Made by a program: the position numbers and the translations under genes
Assembly: GCF_003259225.1 (NCBI RefSeq)
Contig: NZ_QHJF01000017.1
Location: forward strand, 78,244-142,243
Direction of reading: 5' to 3'
DNA from: Marinomonas arctica
Lineage (GTDB): Bacteria > Pseudomonadota > Gammaproteobacteria > Pseudomonadales > Marinomonadaceae
DNA length: 64,000 bases
The notes under the pieces: model-generated
What the model was told of the DNA's origin: nothing
The model's input: the letters and a program-made list of their open reading frames with translations, nothing else
Database searches by the model: none
In this document: positions 52,629 through 62,149 of the stretch, piece by piece
Position numbering within the stretch: position 1 is the stretch's first letter
How the letters are laid out: every line of letters starts with the position of its first letter

Positions 52629-53840
52629 ATGGCACAACAAGATTTCTCTAAGAAAAAAGCATTACTTATAGAGGATATGGCAGAAGCCCGTATCATGCAG
52701 CGAAAAATGCTGTCCGACTTCGGTTTTACTTCCATTGAAATTGCAATGAAAGCAGAAACGGCAGTCGAACTTCTGCGAAGCCACTCGTTCGATGTCATTT
52801 TATCTGATTACAATCTAGGCAATGGTAAAGATGGACAACAACTATTAGAAGAAATAAGACATTCAAAACTCATCCCGCATACCGCTACATACTTGATGGT
52901 AACAGCCGAAACATCCATTGAGATGGTAATGGGAGCGATTGAATACCAACCTGATGGCTATATTACTAAACCATTTTCTCAGGCGGTTTTACAAAGACGC
53001 CTAAGCAAATTATTGGAAACCAAAGAAAGATTGCTTGAAGTCAACCTAGCGTTAGATGCAAACAATTTTAATGAGGCCATTCTTGCTGCAAAACGCGTGA
53101 TCAAAAAATACCCCTCATTGCTCGGAAAATGTGAAAGAATTATTGGTGAAAGCTTTCTAGAAATAAAAGAGTACAAAAAAGCCCTCTCACTTTTTAATAA
53201 AACACTCAAAAACCGCAAAATGCCTTGGGCTCTATTTGGTAAAGCAAAAACCTACTTTTTCATGGGTGAACTGGAAAAAGCGGAGCAAAACTTTCGACAG
53301 CTCATGCTTGATAATCGCTTTTTTGTCAGTGCCTATGATTGGCTTGCTAAAATTCAAGTCAAAAATAATAACCTTGAAGAAGCTCAGGCCACTCTGATCG
53401 AAGCGATCGGGAAATCCCCAAAAAATATTTTAAGACAAATGGAATTGGGGAAAATCAGTCTCTTATTAAATGACTATATAGCCGCCGAAATGGCTTATCG
53501 AAGAGCCGTATTCTTAGCAAAATACTCATGCTACAACACGGCCGAAGTTTACATAAAACATTTAGAATCTCTCGCTAGAATTTCGGACAGTGGGCCTCTA
53601 CTACCTCGACAAAAAGATAATTTTGAAAGTACTCTCAAAAAGATACATGAGTCTTTTTTTGATGACCCAGATAATAAAGCCAAAACCTATAGTTACGAAA
53701 TTGATGTTTATCTTGCGGATAACGACAAGTCAACCGCAAAACAAATTTTCGAAGCTTGGCTTAGTGAAGTAAAATCTGGCAGTGCCACACCACCTAGCAA
53801 ACAACAAAGTAGTATTTTTACAAAATCTTTTGGAAGCTAA
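52629..53840 (+). CDS. Response regulator with C-terminal TPR repeats
   Basis: 403 residues. Receiver domain at about 8-125 with the acidic pair in LLIEDMAEA, phospho-acceptor Asp60 (DVILSDYNLG), Thr92 and Lys114 (YITKPF). The rest is TPR-like helices (EYKKALSLFNKTLKNRKMPW, GELEKAEQNFRQLM, NNLEEAQATLIEAIG). There is no DNA-binding domain, so output must be by protein contact. It is followed 2 bp later by its probable kinase partner. Confidence 0.88.
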   Translation: MAQQDFSKKKALLIEDMAEARIMQRKMLSDFGFTSIEIAMKAETAVELLRSHSFDVILSDYNLGNGKDGQQLLEEIRHSKLIPHTATYLMVTAETSIEMVMGAIEYQPDGYITKPFSQAVLQRRLSKLLETKERLLEVNLALDANNFNEAILAAKRVIKKYPSLLGKCERIIGESFLEIKEYKKALSLFNKTLKNRKMPWALFGKAKTYFFMGELEKAEQNFRQLMLDNRFFVSAYDWLAKIQVKNNNLEEAQATLIEAIGKSPKNILRQMELGKISLLLNDYIAAEMAYRRAVFLAKYSCYNTAEVYIKHLESLARISDSGPLLPRQKDNFESTLKKIHESFFDDPDNKAKTYSYEIDVYLADNDKSTAKQIFEAWLSEVKSGSATPPSKQQSSIFTKSFGS

Positions 53841-53842
53841 AG

Positions 53843-54532
53843 ATGAAAAAAATCGACATCAGCACCATCTTAGCCAGTGCAATACATGAAAGTAAAAACC
53901 AAGTAGGTACCTTACTTTATCAATTACAAAGTCTTAAAGATGCGATTAGCAATAATGATGCTAACCATAAGAAAATCGTCTTGATTGAAGAGTCCCTAAA
54001 AAAACTCAATGATGAATGGGTAGAGTATTTATACCTTTATAGGTTAGCCTCAGATGGATACGATCTACACGTAGATACTTTTTTACTCGATGAATTTCTT
54101 GACGACCAAGTTTTTGCCTTACTGCCTTCCGCCAAAGCAAAAAACTTAGAGTTAGACTATACATGTGATCCCAGCTTAACAGGTATATTTGATGAACGCC
54201 TTATGACTGCTGTCGTAAGCACAGCGGTTTATAACGCATTACGATTCGCCAAAACGAAAATTCGCATTAGCGCAATCAAACATAGAGATTTCCTAGTCAT
54301 CTCTATTGAAGACGATGGACAAGGTTTTAACCTTAGTGATGATCAGCCAGAAGCTTTTCTTGAAGGCAACACTGGACTAGGATTGTATTTCGCTGAATTA
54401 TCAGCCACGGCTCATGTTATCGACGAAGTAAAAGGCTTCATTAAAAAAGAGTCTTCTCTTTCGCTTGGTGGGGCAAATCTGAGCGTTTACTTGCCACAAC
54501 CCACTACAGATCAGACTCTTTCCTTTAAATAG
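53843..54532 (+). CDS. Histidine-kinase-like protein without a sensor domain
   Basis: 229 residues, no membrane segment. A possible phospho-acceptor is His15 in AIHESKNQVGTLL. The HATPase domain has an N-box region (VSTAVYNALRFAKTKI), G1 box EDDGQGF and G2 box GNTGLGLYFAE. It is cytoplasmic, so input must come from a partner, perhaps the TPR regulator encoded 2 bp upstream. Its last 22 bp overlap the convergent GntR gene. Confidence 0.85.
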   Translation: MKKIDISTILASAIHESKNQVGTLLYQLQSLKDAISNNDANHKKIVLIEESLKKLNDEWVEYLYLYRLASDGYDLHVDTFLLDEFLDDQVFALLPSAKAKNLELDYTCDPSLTGIFDERLMTAVVSTAVYNALRFAKTKIRISAIKHRDFLVISIEDDGQGFNLSDDQPEAFLEGNTGLGLYFAELSATAHVIDEVKGFIKKESSLSLGGANLSVYLPQPTTDQTLSFK

Positions 54533-55131
54533 CTTGCCAATAAATTTCCAGCGTCCTCTATATGCTGCCTCAATAATACGAGTGCAGCATTTTTATTTTT
54601 AGACTCAATAAATTGCAATAACATTTCATGTTGATCTTGACTCGTTTGCCGATAAGCCAATGGACCATACTGAAACCCTAAATAACGAACCGCCTGCTGG
54701 TTTAGACGTTCTACCGTACTGTGCAACACAGGTCTATTAGCGGCTCGATAAAGGCTATCATGAAAACGCCAATTGAGCTCACCTCGACGAATAAGTGTTA
54801 AATTATTCCCATTCAATTCAACAAGAGAAAGCCTTGCCGATAAGATGTCATTCTCTGTAATGCGATCAAACGCTAAGCTCAACAACTGACATTCTAATTC
54901 CGCTCGCATAAAAGAAAGATCTTCGGCTTCCTGCCAATTTAAGTTAGGAACCATTACGCCAGCTTTACCATTTGGTACTAGCCACCCCTCATTTTTTAAA
55001 GATAATAATGCGTCTCTAACCGGAATTCGGCTTACCCCATAACGCGTAGATAACACTTTTTGACGCAGCGGAACCCCTTTTGGTAATTGGTTGTTTAAAA
55101 TGTCATCTTTAATTTTTTGGCAAATATCCAC
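54511..55131 (-). CDS. GntR-family regulator, FadR/FCD subfamily
   Basis: 206 residues. Winged helix at about 10-70 (LPKGVPLRQKVLSTRYGVSR, PVRDALLSLKNEGWL). The FCD ligand domain follows, with the metal-site pattern RAELECQLLSLA, FHDSLYRAANRP and HEMLLQFIESKN. FCD regulators sense small carboxylates or other metabolites. It lies 13 bp after the BenE-type transporter gene on the same strand and probably controls it. Confidence 0.9.
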   Translation of the reverse strand: MDICQKIKDDILNNQLPKGVPLRQKVLSTRYGVSRIPVRDALLSLKNEGWLVPNGKAGVMVPNLNWQEAEDLSFMRAELECQLLSLAFDRITENDILSARLSLVELNGNNLTLIRRGELNWRFHDSLYRAANRPVLHSTVERLNQQAVRYLGFQYGPLAYRQTSQDQHEMLLQFIESKNKNAALVLLRQHIEDAGNLLASYLKERV

Positions 55132-55144
55132 GTTATCAACCTAC

Positions 55145-56317
55145 TTATTGCCATTTAATCTTACCGATTAAAAGACACACAGCCCCCAATAGAATGCCCC
55201 AAAAAGCAGACGCAATCCCACCAAATGACAATCCCGAAACCGTTACCAAAAAAGTAACCAGTGCTGCTTCGCGATTAGCATCTTCCGCCATGGCATTTTT
55301 TAAGTTCATTCCGATGGTTCCTAATAAGGCGATACCTGCTAATGCTGCCACCATAGTGACTGGAAAAATTGAAAACAAGGCAACAACCGATACGCCTGCC
55401 AGCCCTGCCAATCCATAAAATATACCAGCGGATAGTCCCGCAATATAACGACGTTTAGGGTCTTTATGACACTCGTCACCAGAGCAAATCGCTGCGGTAA
55501 TAGCAGCGAGATTAAATGCAAAACCACCCAAAGGCGCTAACACAATTGATGTAAAACCTGTCCAACTGATCAAAGACGACACCGGTGTTTCATAACCACT
55601 ACTTCGCATGACCGCGACACCTGGAATATTTTGAGATGTCATAGTAACAATGTATAAGGGTATGCCGATACCAAGTAAGGCCCCCAGATTCCATTCCGGC
55701 CAAACCCAAACCAAATCGCCTACTTCTAAAGGAATGTGTGACACCATGGAAGTATCAGACCTTGCCAAGACATAAGTAACACCAATCATCAACACGAATA
55801 ATACCGCATAGCGCGGCACAAAACGCTTGCTGACCAAATAAGTCAGCAACATACTTCCAACGAGGAAAACATCACTCATCATTGAATCAAAAATTGAAAG
55901 ACCAAACTTAAAAAGAACACCAGCCAACATAGCACAAGCAATTGGCAAAGGAACCAGACGCATCACTTTATCGAATAAGCCTGATACACCAGTTAATAGC
56001 GTTAACACTCCCGCGAAAATAAATACCCCTATAGCTTCAGCATAAGTAATATTACCCAAACTAGTCGCAAGTAAAGCCGCACCAGGTGTGGACCAGGCTG
56101 TAATCACTGGAGACCGATACCATAAGGATAGAAAAAAACAAGTCGCTCCCATGCCAAAGCCTAATGCCATAATCCAAGAAATGATCGTACTTGAATCCGC
56201 ACCAGCCGCCTGAGCGGCTTGAAATACGATAGCAACCGAGCTAGCAAAACCAATTAACACCGCTATAAAACCTGCAACTAATGCACTTAAACTCATATCA
56301 TTTAAAATTCTAAGCAC
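55145..56317 (-). CDS. BenE-family aromatic acid transporter
   Basis: About 390 residues with roughly twelve hydrophobic segments. BenE-family features are FQAAQAAGADSSTIISWIMA, YRSPVITAWSTPGAALLATS, IACAMLAGVLFKFGLSIF and GFAFNLAAITAAICSG. In Acinetobacter BenE imports benzoate with protons; the substrate here is not fixed, as no benzoate genes are nearby. I prefer the GTG at 56317, 7 nt after AAGGAAG; an ATG at 56353 (longer) and one at 56296 (shorter) are in frame. Confidence 0.85.
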   Translation of the reverse strand: MLRILNDMSLSALVAGFIAVLIGFASSVAIVFQAAQAAGADSSTIISWIMALGFGMGATCFFLSLWYRSPVITAWSTPGAALLATSLGNITYAEAIGVFIFAGVLTLLTGVSGLFDKVMRLVPLPIACAMLAGVLFKFGLSIFDSMMSDVFLVGSMLLTYLVSKRFVPRYAVLFVLMIGVTYVLARSDTSMVSHIPLEVGDLVWVWPEWNLGALLGIGIPLYIVTMTSQNIPGVAVMRSSGYETPVSSLISWTGFTSIVLAPLGGFAFNLAAITAAICSGDECHKDPKRRYIAGLSAGIFYGLAGLAGVSVVALFSIFPVTMVAALAGIALLGTIGMNLKNAMAEDANREAALVTFLVTVSGLSFGGIASAFWGILLGAVCLLIGKIKWQ

Positions 56318-56405
56318 AACTCTACTTCCTTGGGAATAAGCTAAAAAGAACACTAACTATATTGCATTCAAACTATTTTTGTATACATTTTTGCCATCTT
56401 AATTA

Positions 56406-57116
56406 TTAAGTAAGCATATAACCCACCAAACCCAACGCAAAACCCAATACCGCTCCCATCGGTGGGGCCCAATGCTTTTCTAAAGGAACCTGTGGAGCAA
56501 TATCTTGAAATACAGCGTATAAAATGCCGCCAGAAGCAAACAACATAATGCCTGACACAATAGCGGGCCAATCAGATAACCACAAATACGCGATAACGCC
56601 AGACACAGGACCACACAAAGCCAATACAGAAAAGCACAAGATGATAGTCCAAGGAGCATAATCGGAAGACGATTTTAATTCTCGAAAAGCATTAAAGCCT
56701 TCGGGTAAATTTTGCATTGCAATCAAAACGGCAAGCAATACGGCATTGACACCACCCAAAGCCAATGCAGCACCTAACGCGAGTGATTCTGGGATAAAAT
56801 CAGCTAACATTGCCACTAGCTGACTCATCGCGGTCTTCTTGTGAGATAAAAAGATATCTAGGCACATAAACATCATGCCACCTAAAAGAAACAACATAGC
56901 GGCCGCCCAAGTGGAAAAATGCCCAATTCCTTCAGGTACAAGGACTAGGGAAATGGCAGACAACAATGCACCACCACCAAAAGCCGTGATGCCGTGCATC
57001 AACTCTGTTTCTAGCCATTCTGGCGTTATACGCTCAAAATGCGCAATTAATGCCCCCAAAGGCATAGCCAAGCCCGCAAATAAAGTCAGTAAAAGTAAAC
57101 CATATAAAGGCGTCAT
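56406..57116 (-). CDS. ZIP-family metal transporter
   Basis: 236 residues with about eight membrane segments. The ZIP metal path is seen in the paired helices with ESLALGAALALGG and then QNLPEGFNAFRELK (the usual HNLPEG). It probably imports zinc or another divalent cation, or exports it as some bacterial members do. There are no zinc-regulator motifs nearby that I can point to. Monocistronic. Confidence 0.85.
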   Translation of the reverse strand: MTPLYGLLLLTLFAGLAMPLGALIAHFERITPEWLETELMHGITAFGGGALLSAISLVLVPEGIGHFSTWAAAMLFLLGGMMFMCLDIFLSHKKTAMSQLVAMLADFIPESLALGAALALGGVNAVLLAVLIAMQNLPEGFNAFRELKSSSDYAPWTIILCFSVLALCGPVSGVIAYLWLSDWPAIVSGIMLFASGGILYAVFQDIAPQVPLEKHWAPPMGAVLGFALGLVGYMLT

Positions 57117-57183
57117 ATATTTAATACTCCATAATATATAACGCCATTATCAGTGGAGAATGAGGGATTTGCTATTGTTATAA

Positions 57184-57210
57184 AATAAGGCGCCCTATGA
57201 GCGCCTTATT
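57184..57210 (-). terminator. Rho-independent terminator of the ehu operon
   Basis: AATAAGGCGC and GCGCCTTATT pair around a 7-nt loop, with a T-rich stretch on the minus-strand exit. It lies 27 nt after the ehuA stop. Confidence 0.8.
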
Positions 57211-57236
57211 GAAGAGTTTTCACCGTATAGAGTGTG

Positions 57237-58016
57237 CTAACTGTTGTTACCAAGATAGGCATTTAGAAAGGCTTTTGTACGCTCTTCTTTAGGCTGCGTG
57301 AAAATCGTCTCTGGCGCCCCTTCTTCAACAATCGCACCATTATCGAAGAAGCAAACTCTGTCACTAATTTCACGAGCAAAGTACATTTCATGGGTGACAA
57401 GTAGCATGGTAAAACTGTCTTCTTTAACCAGATTTCGAATAACATCCAAAACCTCATCAACAAGCTCAGGATCTAAAGCGGAGGTTATTTCATCCAGTAA
57501 CAAAATGGATGGCTTCATGGCCAAAGCTCGAGCAATACCTACTCTCTGCTTCTGACCTCCCGATAAATCATTCGGGTAACTATCTGCTTTATCAGATAAC
57601 CCCACTAATTTAAGCAGCTTTTCCGCTGATGCCTCGGCCTCCTCACGTGAAATACCTTTCACACGCATCGGCGCTTCAGTGATATTCCTCTTCACTGTCA
57701 TATGTGGAAATAAGTTAAAATGCTGAAACACCATACCAAGATGGTGTCGCATTTTATGCAAGTGCTTACCGTTGGCGGGGACATATTGCCCTTGCCAAGG
57801 CATATGCCAAAGTGACTCACCCGCCACATTAATATAGCCACCATCGATACCTTCTAAAGTCATCAAGATTCGCAATAGCGTGCTTTTACCAGAACCACTA
57901 GGTCCAATAATCGAAACGATTTCATTTTCTTCTACTTTAAAATTAAAATCACTGAAGATAACGGTATCGCCAAAGCACTTTTTAACATTTTTAAACTCAA
58001 TAATTGGCGCGTTCAT
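57237..58016 (-). CDS. ehuA: Ectoine/hydroxyectoine ABC transporter ATPase
   Basis: 259 residues of the GlnQ-like polar amino acid ATPase group. Walker [10 protein letters not shown], signature [15 protein letters not shown], Walker [13 protein letters not shown] and H-loop VTHEM. The assignment to ectoine uptake rests on the EhuB-like binding protein in the same operon. It overlaps ehuD by 4 bp and ends at a terminator. Confidence 0.85.
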   Translation of the reverse strand: MNAPIIEFKNVKKCFGDTVIFSDFNFKVEENEIVSIIGPSGSGKSTLLRILMTLEGIDGGYINVAGESLWHMPWQGQYVPANGKHLHKMRHHLGMVFQHFNLFPHMTVKRNITEAPMRVKGISREEAEASAEKLLKLVGLSDKADSYPNDLSGGQKQRVGIARALAMKPSILLLDEITSALDPELVDEVLDVIRNLVKEDSFTMLLVTHEMYFAREISDRVCFFDNGAIVEEGAPETIFTQPKEERTKAFLNAYLGNNS

Positions 58017-58690
58017 TTCAAACTAAATCCTTCTTTTGGAAAGCGTCTTTCAACCTGATGGATGCCGTAAGCTGCCGCTATACTAAATACAAGATACAAA
58101 ATACCCACTAAGGTAAATGGTTCTAAATAGCGAAAATTTTCAGAGCCAATGATTTTTGCTATCTGCAACATTTCTAAGAGCGTAATTGCTGAAAGCTGAG
58201 GGGTTTCTTTAAACATCGCGATGATATAATTCCCTGTTGCGGGAATCATAGGACGTATAGCTTGAGGCAACACGATGTCTTTGTAAGTATCGAGCAAGGA
58301 AAGATTTAACGCCCTTGCGGCTTCCCACTGCCCTTTCTCAATACCATCAATCCCACTGCGAAAGACTTCTGATAGATAAGCGCCATAATGAAGGCCTAAG
58401 GCCAATACACCCGTTGCAAGCGGAGATAAACTGATGCCAAATTCTGGCATGACGTAATACAAAAAGAAAATCTGCACTAATAAAGGCGTACTGCGTATAA
58501 ACTCGACTACCCAGTAAACACTAATACGCAGTACACCTCTGTTGCTGCGACGAAGTAAGGCAAATACCAAACCCATAAAAATAGCAAAAATGCTGCCTAG
58601 CAAGGTGGCCAATAAAGTGACTTTTGCTGCGGACAAAATCATCGGCAACACTTCCCAGGTAAATGCCCAATCCCATTGAAATCCATTCAT
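58013..58690 (-). CDS. ehuD: Ectoine/hydroxyectoine ABC transporter permease
   Basis: 225 residues, His/Glu/Gln-type permease. Five or so membrane segments and the EAA-like loop [20 protein letters not shown] followed by [12 protein letters not shown]. It forms the channel with EhuC. It overlaps ehuC upstream and ehuA downstream by 4 bp each. Confidence 0.85.
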   Translation of the reverse strand: MNGFQWDWAFTWEVLPMILSAAKVTLLATLLGSIFAIFMGLVFALLRRSNRGVLRISVYWVVEFIRSTPLLVQIFFLYYVMPEFGISLSPLATGVLALGLHYGAYLSEVFRSGIDGIEKGQWEAARALNLSLLDTYKDIVLPQAIRPMIPATGNYIIAMFKETPQLSAITLLEMLQIAKIIGSENFRYLEPFTLVGILYLVFSIAAAYGIHQVERRFPKEGFSLK

Positions 58691-59349
58691 GAGTTAATGC
58701 CTCCACGACCTAAACCCTTGCCCAGATGTGTTTCTAAGCGCCTAATGAAAAAGACTAAGCACTGAGCAATTACAAAGTAAAATAATAAAACAACACCAAA
58801 TATTTCCCCCACTTGTAAAGTAGTATCGGCCAAAGACTTGGCTTTAAAGGTTAAATCACCGATCGTAATCAAAGAGACTAATGAGGTTGCTTTTACTAAC
58901 TCAATAGCCAAGTTACCAAAAGGAGGAATCATATTCACAAGAGCTTGAGGCATGATTATGCGCCATAAACGCTGAGAAGCCGTTAAATTGAGGGCAATTG
59001 AAGCTTCATACTGCCCTTTTGGAACGGCTTGAATAGCACCTCGAACGACCTCAGTGCCATAAGAGCCAATATTTAACCCCAAAGCCACCACAGCGGCCGT
59101 CATGGCATCAATTGTGATACCAAAAAACGGCAACACGAAATATATCCAATACAACTGAATTAAAGCGGAAGTACCGCGAAAAAATTCAATATAAAAAATA
59201 GCAATTTGTTTGAAAGGGGCTGGCGCATAAAGACGAATCAATCCGAAACTAAAAGCCATCACCACAGCTAGGGGCAGAGCCATCGCCACAATTTCAATTG
59301 TGACAATGGCTCCCTGGAGCAACACGGAGACAATTTCTCCAAATTCCAT
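58687..59349 (-). CDS. ehuC: Ectoine/hydroxyectoine ABC transporter permease
   Basis: 220 residues with five membrane segments. EAA-like loop GQYEASIALNLTASQRLWRI then IMPQALVNMIPPFGN. IEFFRGTSALIQLYWIYFVL is typical of the EhuC group. It starts 17 bp after the ehuB stop. Confidence 0.85.
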   Translation of the reverse strand: MEFGEIVSVLLQGAIVTIEIVAMALPLAVVMAFSFGLIRLYAPAPFKQIAIFYIEFFRGTSALIQLYWIYFVLPFFGITIDAMTAAVVALGLNIGSYGTEVVRGAIQAVPKGQYEASIALNLTASQRLWRIIMPQALVNMIPPFGNLAIELVKATSLVSLITIGDLTFKAKSLADTTLQVGEIFGVVLLFYFVIAQCLVFFIRRLETHLGKGLGRGGINS

Positions 59350-59366
59350 ACGCTATTTCCCCGGTA

Positions 59367-60215
59367 TTATTGGCATAATTCTTTTGCAGTCATACCACCT
59401 GGTGAGGTGTGCTTACCAAAACCATAGGGCTCAACCATAGCAATATGCTCTTTAGTATCAACAAAGCTCGCTATTTTTTCATTAAATGCATCGCGCAAAC
59501 TCGTATCGGCTGGGCGGAAGCCAAAGCCGCCATAACCCTTAATTTCCTCACCATTGATAACCAAAGTTTTGAATGGCTGAGCTAACTCCACACGATCATC
59601 TTTTTGCCCTAGAGAAGCCATGGTTAAACTTGTCCCTGCGAGCGCATCAATGCGACCAGACTTCAACGCCGCCACACCAGAAGGATAATCTGGCAATGTC
59701 ACGATTTTGCTCATTTCAATACCAAAATCTCGAGCGTAGCCGTATTCTACCGCTCCAGACATAACACCTAACTTAACAGGCTTACTTTTAATATCATCAT
59801 AACCATTCAATCCTTCTGGATTGCCATTTTGAACTAAAAAGCCCTCGCCAATACTGTATGTTGGGTTGGAGAATAAAATCTGCTCACAACGCTTTGGCGT
59901 GATATACATACCGGCCGCAATAACATCGAAACGCCCTGCACGCAAACCAGGAATCAAAGAACCAAACTCCGTTACCACAACGTTTACATCATCCACGCCT
60001 AATTCATTTAAAACATGAACAGCAATGCTAGGCGCTTCACCCGCAGGCTTTCCATCTGATGTGGTGTAGCCATAAGGCACTTCGTTCGCCACCCCGATCG
60101 TTACTGTGTCTTCATCCTGTATTTTATCTAACGTATTTGCCACAACGGCAGTAGAGCAGAGAGCGAACGCAATATTCGTTAGAGATATAACGTATTTTTG
60201 TAATGATTTTTTCAT
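59367..60215 (-). CDS. ehuB: Ectoine/hydroxyectoine-binding periplasmic protein
   Basis: 282 residues. A signal peptide (MKKSLQKYVISLTNIAFALC, cleaved after about AVVAN) is followed by a type-II solute-binding fold: VTIGVANEVPYGYTTSDGKP, EFGSLIPGLRAGRFDVIAAG, MYITPKRCEQILFSNPTY and LGVMSGAVEYGYARDFGIE. These match the EhuB pattern, including aromatic residues that cage ectoine. I use the ATG at 60215 with GAGG 6 nt upstream. Ectoine import serves osmoprotection or nutrition, fitting a marine cell. First gene of ehuBCDA. Confidence 0.85.
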   Translation of the reverse strand: MKKSLQKYVISLTNIAFALCSTAVVANTLDKIQDEDTVTIGVANEVPYGYTTSDGKPAGEAPSIAVHVLNELGVDDVNVVVTEFGSLIPGLRAGRFDVIAAGMYITPKRCEQILFSNPTYSIGEGFLVQNGNPEGLNGYDDIKSKPVKLGVMSGAVEYGYARDFGIEMSKIVTLPDYPSGVAALKSGRIDALAGTSLTMASLGQKDDRVELAQPFKTLVINGEEIKGYGGFGFRPADTSLRDAFNEKIASFVDTKEHIAMVEPYGFGKHTSPGGMTAKELCQ

Positions 60216-60454
60216 AATAAACCTCATGTTCCTTAGAAAAATGGTTAAAAAATCGCAATAAGTCTTTTTACCCTAAATAAAATGCATCAAATGATCAAGT
60301 ATTATTTAGATCTGTAATCATTAGATCTCTTTTAAAACCCAATGAAAAAGGCAAACAATAAGGTGTTTTTTTAAAGAAACTTACCGAATTTTTGACGCAC
60401 ATTGCGGGAGGGAATAACGCTAAGAAGGTAAATTTGAAAGGATAAAATTAGACG

Positions 60455-60487
60455 TTTGAAGCGGCCTAGTGATTAAGCCACTTCAAA
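60455..60487 (-). terminator. Hairpin after the 42-residue small gene
   Basis: TTTGAAGCGGC and GCCACTTCAAA pair with one mismatch around an 11-nt loop. It lies 16 nt after the stop at 60503, with a modest T-rich exit on the minus strand. Confidence 0.6.
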
Positions 60488-60502
60488 CCAATTGGAATGT
60501 TA

Positions 60503-60631
60503 TCACTGTATTCTATCAATGCTGACCCAAGCATCCCAACCATGCCATTCCTCTTGCGAGTTAGTATCAATAGTGTGTCTTAGGGACAGAAAAGCCGTCA
60601 ATTTATGCAACACATTAACAAGCCTTTTCAT
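60503..60631 (-). CDS. Small protein of 42 residues, unknown function
   Basis: Reads MKRLVNVLHKLTAFLSLRHT then IDTNSQEEWHGWDAWVSIDR and IQ before TGA. AGAGG lies 8 nt before the ATG and a hairpin follows 16 nt after the stop, so it has the full dress of a real gene despite its size. The first half is a basic amphipathic helix and the second half is acidic and Trp-rich. It lies between ehuB and the two-component genes on the same strand. No family recognised. Confidence 0.6.
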   Translation of the reverse strand: MKRLVNVLHKLTAFLSLRHTIDTNSQEEWHGWDAWVSIDRIQ

Positions 60632-60730
60632 TTTACTAACCTCTTCAATAATAGACAGATTCAAGCATAATAAGAGATCAGAATTAAATAAAATCGATAC
60701 TGGCTAAGAGCTTAATATAGGCAAGCTATC

Positions 60731-62149
60731 TCACTCTTGGTTGTCAAAAATCACAGACAAAACGGGCAGCCTAACACATACAGTTAAGCCGTTAGGTTTC
60801 GTCTCCTTAAAAAATAATGAGCCTTGGTATTTATCGACAATATTTTTTACAATCGATAGCCCAAGGCCCGCCCCTTCAACTTCGCCACAACGGAAAAACC
60901 GTTCAGTCAGCCTTTGTAAATCATCTTGGTTCACCCCCTTACCAGAGTCAATAACGTTCAATTCGACTTGATTTCCAGATTGAGTCCAAGCGACATGTAT
61001 CATCGATTCATTCGGTGAAAACTTAATGGCATTACTGATTAAATTTTGCAGCAAAATCTCGATATGATTAGACTCTACATAACAATTCCACGATTTATCA
61101 TCCTCAACGTCTAAACTGATTTCAATATGTTTTTTCCACGCTAGAGGAAGAATCCCTGCAATCATTGAACGACTAATGGCTAACACATCAGTTTCTGTTT
61201 TTATGACTGTCTTCTGATGCTCAAGTCGAGCCAATGCAAGGAGTTGAGATACAATTCTTGTGGATCTGTCGACCCCTAGCGTCAACTGCAATAAGGATTG
61301 ATTTCGCTCGATTTCATTTTCTGCTGACGCAGCATTCTCGGCATGAACTCTAAGAATACTCAGGGGGGTTCGTAATTCGTGAGCCGCATCGGCAATCCAT
61401 CGTTTTTCCCTTTCCATTAGGAAATCAATCTCCATCAGCAGCCCATTTAAAGCGTTTTTTACAGGCCGCAACTCTTCAGGAACAGACGACATTTCGATAG
61501 GCTCTAACTTAGTGGGCGTAATCTTTTGAATTCGTTGAGCAAGCTGTTGGAGTGGCTCAAGACCAAAGCCCACCGCCGCCCACACTAAAAATGCTAAAAT
61601 AGGCCAAGCTAAAATTTCAGGAAAAAGTGTTTGAAAAACAATCTGATCGGCAATTTCTCCTCTCACATCAGAACGCTCAGCAACCATCACCTTAAGGTTA
61701 CCCGCCATTTGGCTTAAGGTAAATGTACGCCATTGATAATGGTCTGCTATGGCATTACCGTAGCCATCAGTGTCTTCTTCTTGTTGCAATAAAGTCATTG
61801 AATCTGACGCGATTTTTAGCTCATCGTCACGCCAAATTTGATAGAAAATCTTGCTTTCGTATTTATGACCAACAGACGGATCTGTATTTGCTTCATCGAT
61901 TAACAATGGCGATATGGCATTTACGTTCGAATCAAGCTTTTCAATATTCCCTGACAACGTAAGCAATAGCCTAGCTTGCTGAGCCAATCTTGCATCAAAC
62001 AGTTCCTCAACTTCATGATTCGCAAACAATAAACCTACCAGCATAATAACAATACTCGTTATGCTAAAAAGGCACATCACAAAGAAAAGCGTTCTTTTCC
62101 TAATCGAACTCAGAACTTGCTTATTAACCCATTTCTTGATCAACAACAT
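60731..62149 (-). CDS. Sensor histidine kinase of the QseC/TctE type
   Basis: 472 residues. Membrane helices at about 22-43 (FFVMCLFSITSIVIMLVGLL) and about 175-197 flank a periplasmic sensor domain of about 130 residues. Then follow a HAMP-like linker, the H-box AAHELRTPLSILRVHAE, an N-box (LLQNLISNAIKFSPN) and G-boxes (DSGKGV, GAGLGLSIVKNIV). It phosphorylates the regulator encoded just upstream, whose gene it overlaps by 26 bp. The signal is unknown. Confidence 0.93.
   Translation of the reverse strand: MLLIKKWVNKQVLSSIRKRTLFFVMCLFSITSIVIMLVGLLFANHEVEELFDARLAQQARLLLTLSGNIEKLDSNVNAISPLLIDEANTDPSVGHKYESKIFYQIWRDDELKIASDSMTLLQQEEDTDGYGNAIADHYQWRTFTLSQMAGNLKVMVAERSDVRGEIADQIVFQTLFPEILAWPILAFLVWAAVGFGLEPLQQLAQRIQKITPTKLEPIEMSSVPEELRPVKNALNGLLMEIDFLMEREKRWIADAAHELRTPLSILRVHAENAASAENEIERNQSLLQLTLGVDRSTRIVSQLLALARLEHQKTVIKTETDVLAISRSMIAGILPLAWKKHIEISLDVEDDKSWNCYVESNHIEILLQNLISNAIKFSPNESMIHVAWTQSGNQVELNVIDSGKGVNQDDLQRLTERFFRCGEVEGAGLGLSIVKNIVDKYQGSLFFKETKPNGLTVCVRLPVLSVIFDNQE

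Noticed and set aside
60492..60707. Plus-strand open frame of 71 codons
   Set aside because: It is antisense to the better supported 42-codon gene at 60503-60631.
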